Translations under genes and position numbers: made by a program | Notes under the pieces: model-generated | Databases searched by the model: none | The model's input: only the letters and a program-made list of their open reading frames with translations | Told to the model about the DNA's origin: nothing | From: Planctomycetales bacterium | GTDB lineage: Bacteria; Planctomycetota; Phycisphaerae; SM23-33 | DNA: 27,415 bases | Assembly: GCA_030673005.1 (NCBI GenBank) | Contig: DAOVFI010000002.1 | Location: forward strand, 1-27,415 | Reading direction: 5' to 3' | Shown here: piece by piece, positions 23,554 through 27,415 of the stretch | Layout: every line of letters begins with the position of its first letter | Position numbering within the stretch: the first letter of the stretch is position 1

Positions 23554-23744
23554 ACGTTTTCTGTAAAACACTTTTTCTTAAAATCGCCTCCTTTGAGCCT
23601 ATACCAATAACTCTCTCTACTGCGGCCGGCTGCGAAGGATAATGCCTGCGCTCGACCTCGCTACGACCGAATTACCGAGACCGGTTTCTATCCAAAAAAA
23701 CGAAAGACAAAAGACGCCACCGCCGACTCAACTGCATCAACATG

Positions 23745-23772
23745 TTGCCCAACCAGAAGAAATCCGTATTAT
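23745..23772 (+). promoter_or_regulatory. Possible promoter of the second phosphofructokinase gene
   Basis: TTGCCC (23745-23750) and TATTAT (23767-23772) are 16 bp apart, 57 bp before the chosen ATG, with GAAAGG (23813-23818) as ribosome-binding site. It lies in the 317-bp gap between the divergent tRNA and this gene; nothing else is seen in that gap. Confidence 0.4.
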
Positions 23773-23828
23773 TACTTCCTGCGGCAAGACCGAGACATAA
23801 CAATACAAAACAGAAAGGCATACCAACC

Positions 23829-25109
23829 ATGAGCAAAATCAAAGGTAAAGCAATAGTGGCGCAGTCCGGCGGACCGACGGCGGTGATTAACGCCAGTGCG
23901 GCCGGTGTAATCGAAACGGCTCTGGCCAACGAAGATAACTTCAAAGGCGTCTTCGGTGCACACAACGGCATCCTCGGCGTCCTGACCGAAGAACTGTTCG
24001 ACCTTGGCAAGGAAAACCCCGCCGAAATCACACGGCTGCGATGCTCGCCAAGTGCGGCACTCGGCTCCTGCCGGTACAAACTCAAAGACCTCGATACGAA
24101 CCGGGCCGACTACGAACGGATACTCGAAGTCTTCAAGGCACATGACATCCGCTGTTTCTTCTACATCGGCGGGAACGACTCGATGGACACAGCCGACAAG
24201 GTCTCAAAACTCGCCGCCGAGACCGGTTACGAGATGATCGCTATCGGCATACCCAAGACGATCGATAACGACCTGGCCTGTACGGACCACTGTCCCGGCT
24301 ATGGGTCGGTTGCGAAGTTTACGGCTATTTCAGCGATGGAGGCCGGCAGGGATACTGAATCCCTTTACACGGCCGACACGTGCACCGTAATGGAAGTTAT
24401 GGGTCGCAACGCCGGTTGGATCGCCGCATCCGCCGGCCTGGCGAGGCGAAGCGACGAAGACGCCCCGCATCTGATTTACTTGCCTGAAAGGCCATTCTCC
24501 ATCGAGCAGTTCGTCGCAGATGTCCGTCGGTGTCTGGACGAATATAAGCGATGCTTCATTGTCGCCGGCGAAGGTATCCGCGACGCCGAAGGTAATTACC
24601 TCGCCGACGCCGGCGGGTCATTCGGCAAGGATTCCTTCGGACACACTCAACTTGGCGGAGCGGCAGAAGCACTGCGGGCGATCGTCGAGAACGAGGTGGG
24701 CGTTAAGTGCCGGACCAACAAGGCCGGCACCAGCCAGCGCAACGCCATGCACTTCGCATCGGCAACCGACGCAGCCGAGGCCTACCTGGTCGGCGCGGCG
24801 GCGGTAAAGGCGGCGGCTGAAGGCATCACCGGCAAGATGGTCTCGCTGGTTCGGGAGAATGACGGCGGGAAATATGCCTGCACGACCGCCCTGGTGAACC
24901 TTGCGGACGTAGCCAACGGCGAAAAGCCGCTGCCGGTCGAATTCATCAACGAGGCCGGTAACGGCGTGACGGATGCCTTTTGCGAATACGCCAGGCCGCT
25001 GATTGCGGGTAACGTGGAACTCGACATGGCCCCGGACGGTTTGCCCGTCTATGCCCGGTTGAGCAAATACATGGTGGAAAAGAAAACCCGCCAACGATAC
25101 GATGTCTAA
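23829..25109 (+). CDS. pfp: Phosphofructokinase, pyrophosphate-dependent type
   Basis: 426 residues. Phosphorylates fructose 6-phosphate, probably with pyrophosphate, reversibly. Visible motifs are AQSGGPTAVINAS (11-23), GGNDS (114-118), PKTIDND (142-148) and MGRNAGWIA (191-199). The GGNDS motif puts Asp at the position equivalent to E. coli residue 104, and Lys precedes TIDND; Asp-104 with Lys-124 is the known signature of pyrophosphate use. The first enzyme in this window has Gly at that site. ATG at 23829 is chosen for GAAAGG upstream and because the motif begins right after it; an in-frame ATG at 23742 would add 29 atypical residues. It is divergent from the initiator tRNA gene. The donor is inferred from residues. 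Confidence 0.92.
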   Translation: MSKIKGKAIVAQSGGPTAVINASAAGVIETALANEDNFKGVFGAHNGILGVLTEELFDLGKENPAEITRLRCSPSAALGSCRYKLKDLDTNRADYERILEVFKAHDIRCFFYIGGNDSMDTADKVSKLAAETGYEMIAIGIPKTIDNDLACTDHCPGYGSVAKFTAISAMEAGRDTESLYTADTCTVMEVMGRNAGWIAASAGLARRSDEDAPHLIYLPERPFSIEQFVADVRRCLDEYKRCFIVAGEGIRDAEGNYLADAGGSFGKDSFGHTQLGGAAEALRAIVENEVGVKCRTNKAGTSQRNAMHFASATDAAEAYLVGAAAVKAAAEGITGKMVSLVRENDGGKYACTTALVNLADVANGEKPLPVEFINEAGNGVTDAFCEYARPLIAGNVELDMAPDGLPVYARLSKYMVEKKTRQRYDV

Positions 25110-25144
25110 TCGTCAGTAGTCTGTAACACCTGATTTGATGAGAT

Positions 25145-25295
25145 GGGTGGCACGATCAGGTCGAAGCGCAGCGCCTGCCGGCCGGCTTGCCTACCGGCAG
25201 GCAGGTAGGCAAAGAGGCTTGGCCGTAAGGATGCCCAACCACGGCCAAGAGAGGTAGAGACCAAACGGCCTCAACCTCACTTGACCGTGCCACCC
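25145..25295. repeat. Multi-hairpin repeat with terminal inverted repeats, copy 1
   Basis: The ends (GGGTGGCACGATCAGGT at 25145-25161 and ACTTGACCGTGCCACCC at 25279-25295) are inverted repeats with two mismatches over 17 bp. Inside are TTGGCCGT/ACGGCCAA and GAGGTAGAG/CTCAACCTC stems. The left part contains a CCTGCCGG-type palindrome (25173-25210) like the one at 1215. A second copy begins at 27303. No coding capacity; a MITE-like or structural intergenic repeat. Confidence 0.65.
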
Positions 25296-25327
25296 ACTGA
25301 TAAATTCAATGTGGTCAGGAACGGCGC

Positions 25328-26869
25328 ATGCTCAAATTTGAAGTCTATCGCGACGGCGAGTTAGCCGAACAGATCGATCTGACCGGAGCGTACGTCTTCG
25401 GACAGGACGATATTCCTGTTCGCGCCGATCTTGTTGCGGACAAAGGTCAGATTTCGTGCATAAAGCGCACGGCCGGTCCTCACGGCCTGGCGCTGCTGTG
25501 GGACGCCGGCAGGCCGGGAAGAATGCTCCTGCCGACTGCACGCCTTCCCGACCGTAAACACCCCTACAACCTCAACGTCGAACTGGCCCGGGCACAAATA
25601 ATGCAACTGGTGCAGAAACGCGAAGACTGGGGACTGTTCGACTACGAAAAAGCCCAGCCTCTGAACGACGAATTCAACCGGGTCCGCCGACAGTTCATCG
25701 CCTCGCTTACCTGCGACAATCCGACCGAAGCGGCACGGGTGGCCGACGAGGCACTGGCCCAGGCGCTCACTCTGGGGGAGAAGATGGCCCTGTTCCACAG
25801 CGACATCTTCCTCCAGAGACGACGACAGTCCAACGCGGGCGCACGCGTGGGTTTCGGGTGCCTGGTCGATCTGCTGAGCGGAAACGATCGCTACCGCCAA
25901 CGACTGAGCGAGGCGTTCGACTTCATATCAATCCCGACGGCGTGGAAACACCTGGGACCCAGGGAACGATCGTACAAATGGGAGCACGTCGATGACTGGG
26001 TTAACTGGGCCGGCGCCAGGGGCCGACCCATACACGCCGGACCGCTGGTGAGTTTCGACCCGGCCGACGTGCCCGAGTGGCTCTACATCTGGGAACACGA
26101 CTACGAGGCGCTGCGCGACATGATCTACGAACACATCCAGCGCGTCGTCCAGCGTTACGAGCAGAAGGTGCGCATGTGGAGGGTTGTTTCGGGACTGAAC
26201 GCCTACAACAGTTTCAACCTGAGTTTCGAGCAGATTATGGAACTGACGCGGATGAGTTGTTCGCTGGTGAAGAAACTCGCCCCGCAGTCAGTGGTGCTGA
26301 TCGACCTGGTCGGGCCCTGGGGTGAGTATTACGCCCGCAATCAGCGGACCATCCCGCCGATGCTGTACGCGAGTATGGCCATCCAGAGCGGCATCAAGTT
26401 CGACGCCTTCGGCGTGCAGATTTACATGGGCGCTCCGCGCGACGGGATGTACGTCCGCGACCTTATGCAGATATCGGCGATGCTGGACGAATTCGTCGGC
26501 TTCGGCGTGCCGTTGGAAGTTACCGGCGTTCAGACCCCGTCGGGCGTCTCTGCCGACGCGTGGGACGCCTGGGGCGGCAAGATTCTCGCACGCGACGCCG
26601 GACACTGGCATGCCATGTGGAACCAGCGACTCCAGGCCGAATGGCTCCAGGCATTCTGCCGGATCGCATTGTCAAAACCATTCGTCGAGAGCATCTGCTG
26701 GCGGGACCTGGCCGACTATGAAGGCCATTATCTGCCACACGGCGGCCTGTGCCGCAACAACATGCAGGCCAAACTGGCGTTCAAGGAATTGAAAAATTTC
26801 AGGGCGTCGCTGAATTCACCCGAAGATGTGGACGTCGAGCATCACCCCGCCGACGAGGGGCAGACGTAA
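25328..26869 (+). CDS. GH10 xylanase-like protein lacking both catalytic glutamates
   Basis: 513 residues with no signal peptide. An N-terminal domain (about 1-90) of beta character is followed by a barrel resembling glycoside hydrolase family 10: YKWEHVDDWVNWAGARG (216-232), a strand VRMWRVV (281-287), YASMAIQSGIKFDAFGVQ (347-364) and a C-terminal CWRDLADYEG (457-466) with HGGL. Family enzymes use a general-acid Glu in V-V-N-E and a nucleophile Glu in V/I-T-E-L-D. Here these read VVSG (286-289) and VTGVQ (398-402), so both Glu appear to be Gly. The protein is probably not a xylanase and may bind carbohydrate or serve another role in the cytoplasm. Its stop overlaps the start of the ComEA-like gene by one base (TAATG). 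Confidence 0.8.
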   Translation: MLKFEVYRDGELAEQIDLTGAYVFGQDDIPVRADLVADKGQISCIKRTAGPHGLALLWDAGRPGRMLLPTARLPDRKHPYNLNVELARAQIMQLVQKREDWGLFDYEKAQPLNDEFNRVRRQFIASLTCDNPTEAARVADEALAQALTLGEKMALFHSDIFLQRRRQSNAGARVGFGCLVDLLSGNDRYRQRLSEAFDFISIPTAWKHLGPRERSYKWEHVDDWVNWAGARGRPIHAGPLVSFDPADVPEWLYIWEHDYEALRDMIYEHIQRVVQRYEQKVRMWRVVSGLNAYNSFNLSFEQIMELTRMSCSLVKKLAPQSVVLIDLVGPWGEYYARNQRTIPPMLYASMAIQSGIKFDAFGVQIYMGAPRDGMYVRDLMQISAMLDEFVGFGVPLEVTGVQTPSGVSADAWDAWGGKILARDAGHWHAMWNQRLQAEWLQAFCRIALSKPFVESICWRDLADYEGHYLPHGGLCRNNMQAKLAFKELKNFRASLNSPEDVDVEHHPADEGQT

Positions 26870-27279
26870 TGGACCCGGCAGCGGAACCTCACCGTCAGAA
26901 GCAATTTTACCGATCGCTGCTGTGGAACCGGTCGGACTGCCTGGCATTGACGGTGTTGCTCGGTATCTGGGGCATTTGCTTCACCTGGCGGGCTGTAACA
27001 CACTCGACAAATCTGGGACCTACCTTGGCAATCGAGCGGGCGCGTGTCGAATCGGTGCGGGAAAAAATCGACCCGAACACGGCGTCAATTGCCTCGCTGC
27101 GCCGCCTGCCGTTGATAGGACCGGCCAAAGCCGAAGCAATCGTTACATATCGCAAAGCGCACCGCAACGACCGCTGTTGCGTCTTTAACTCTGAGGAAGA
27201 CCTGAAAAAGGTCCCCGGCATCGGCCCGGTAATAGTCAGGCGAGTGAAGAGATATCTATCCGTAAAGCAGGCCAAATAG
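26869..27279 (+). CDS. ComEA-like helix-hairpin-helix membrane protein
   Basis: 136 residues. A single hydrophobic segment (about 24-41) anchors a C-terminal helix-hairpin-helix pair: IDPNTASIASLRRLPLIGPA (67-86) and FNSEEDLKKVPGIGPVIVRR (106-125). This is the form of the ComEA DNA-binding domain, which in competent bacteria binds incoming DNA outside the membrane; many uncharacterised homologues also occur. ATG at 26869 overlaps the preceding stop, which supports this start over a longer frame from 26749. Other competence genes are not visible, so DNA binding is predicted but DNA uptake is not shown. Confidence 0.85.
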   Translation: MDPAAEPHRQKQFYRSLLWNRSDCLALTVLLGIWGICFTWRAVTHSTNLGPTLAIERARVESVREKIDPNTASIASLRRLPLIGPAKAEAIVTYRKAHRNDRCCVFNSEEDLKKVPGIGPVIVRRVKRYLSVKQAK

Positions 27280-27302
27280 TAGTCTTTAACGGGATAATTT
27301 CA

Positions 27303-27415
27303 TGGTGGCACGGTCAAGCGGGGCAAGGTCGGAAGACCTTGGCTCGCTTGGCCGTGATGACGCACAACCACGGCCAAGGGAGGTCGAGACCTATCGGCCT
27401 CGACCTCCCTTGACC
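27303..27415. repeat. Multi-hairpin repeat, copy 2, cut by the window end
   Basis: It begins GGTGGCACGGTCAAG and ends at the edge in CTTGACC, the start of the expected right inverted repeat. Three stems are visible: CAAGCG...AAGGTC ggaa GACCTT...CGCTTG (27314-27350), TTGGCCGT/ACGGCCAA, and a perfect GAGGTCGAG/CTCGACCTC. Its right half aligns with copy 1 over about 68 nt with roughly 10 differences; the left hairpin differs. Confidence 0.65.

Noticed and set aside
26749..26868. Upstream start for the ComEA-like protein
   Set aside because: It would overlap 121 bp of the GH10-like gene; the ATG at 26869 overlaps the stop by one base and gives a normal short N-terminus before the membrane segment.

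Overview
The window looks like part of the chromosome of a planctomycete, most likely class Phycisphaerae. This is inferred from protein style, not from a marker gene. Five proteins end in a PEP-CTERM sorting tail (V/I-PEP, hydrophobic stretch, Arg cluster), and two of them also carry aspartate-rich dockerin-like repeats. One protein has a type IV pilin-like N-terminus followed by a large globular domain. Base composition is moderately GC-rich. No exosortase, phage, insertion sequence or CRISPR array is visible.

Left part, + strand (2-8250). The 3' part of a phosphofructokinase gene comes first. After a terminator-like hairpin follows a polyphosphate operon: a CHAD-domain protein, a metallophosphoesterase fused to an HD domain (4-bp overlap with the CHAD gene), a Ppx/GppA exopolyphosphatase with its own HD domain, polyphosphate kinase 1, and a Nudix hydrolase. 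Synthesis, degradation, likely binding and a candidate regulatory phosphohydrolase are thus grouped together.

Middle part, - strand (8260-22773). This is a long run of exported proteins. Four are predicted phosphoesterases: a zinc-dependent phospholipase C/P1-nuclease-like domain fused to an EEP nuclease domain, a PEP-CTERM metallophosphoesterase, an EEP nuclease with dockerin and PEP-CTERM modules, and a purple-acid-phosphatase-like enzyme. Between them lie three PEP-CTERM proteins of unknown function, a PEP-CTERM protein with dockerin repeats, a pilin-like protein with a very long leader and a small hypothetical protein. Next to the polyphosphate operon, this suggests a phosphate-scavenging and storage neighbourhood; that is inference. 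A 796-bp gap at 17132-17927 contains three + strand hairpins, the last followed by eight T, and may encode a small RNA.

Right part (22774-27415). Here are a frameshifted AbiEi-type antitoxin remnant, an initiator tRNA-Met on the - strand with a clear promoter and terminator, and a second phosphofructokinase whose signature residues are of the pyrophosphate-dependent type. A GH10-like protein follows in which both catalytic glutamates appear to be glycine; its stop overlaps the start of a ComEA-like membrane helix-hairpin-helix protein. Two copies of a roughly 150-bp multi-hairpin repeat with terminal inverted repeats flank this pair; the second is cut by the window end.
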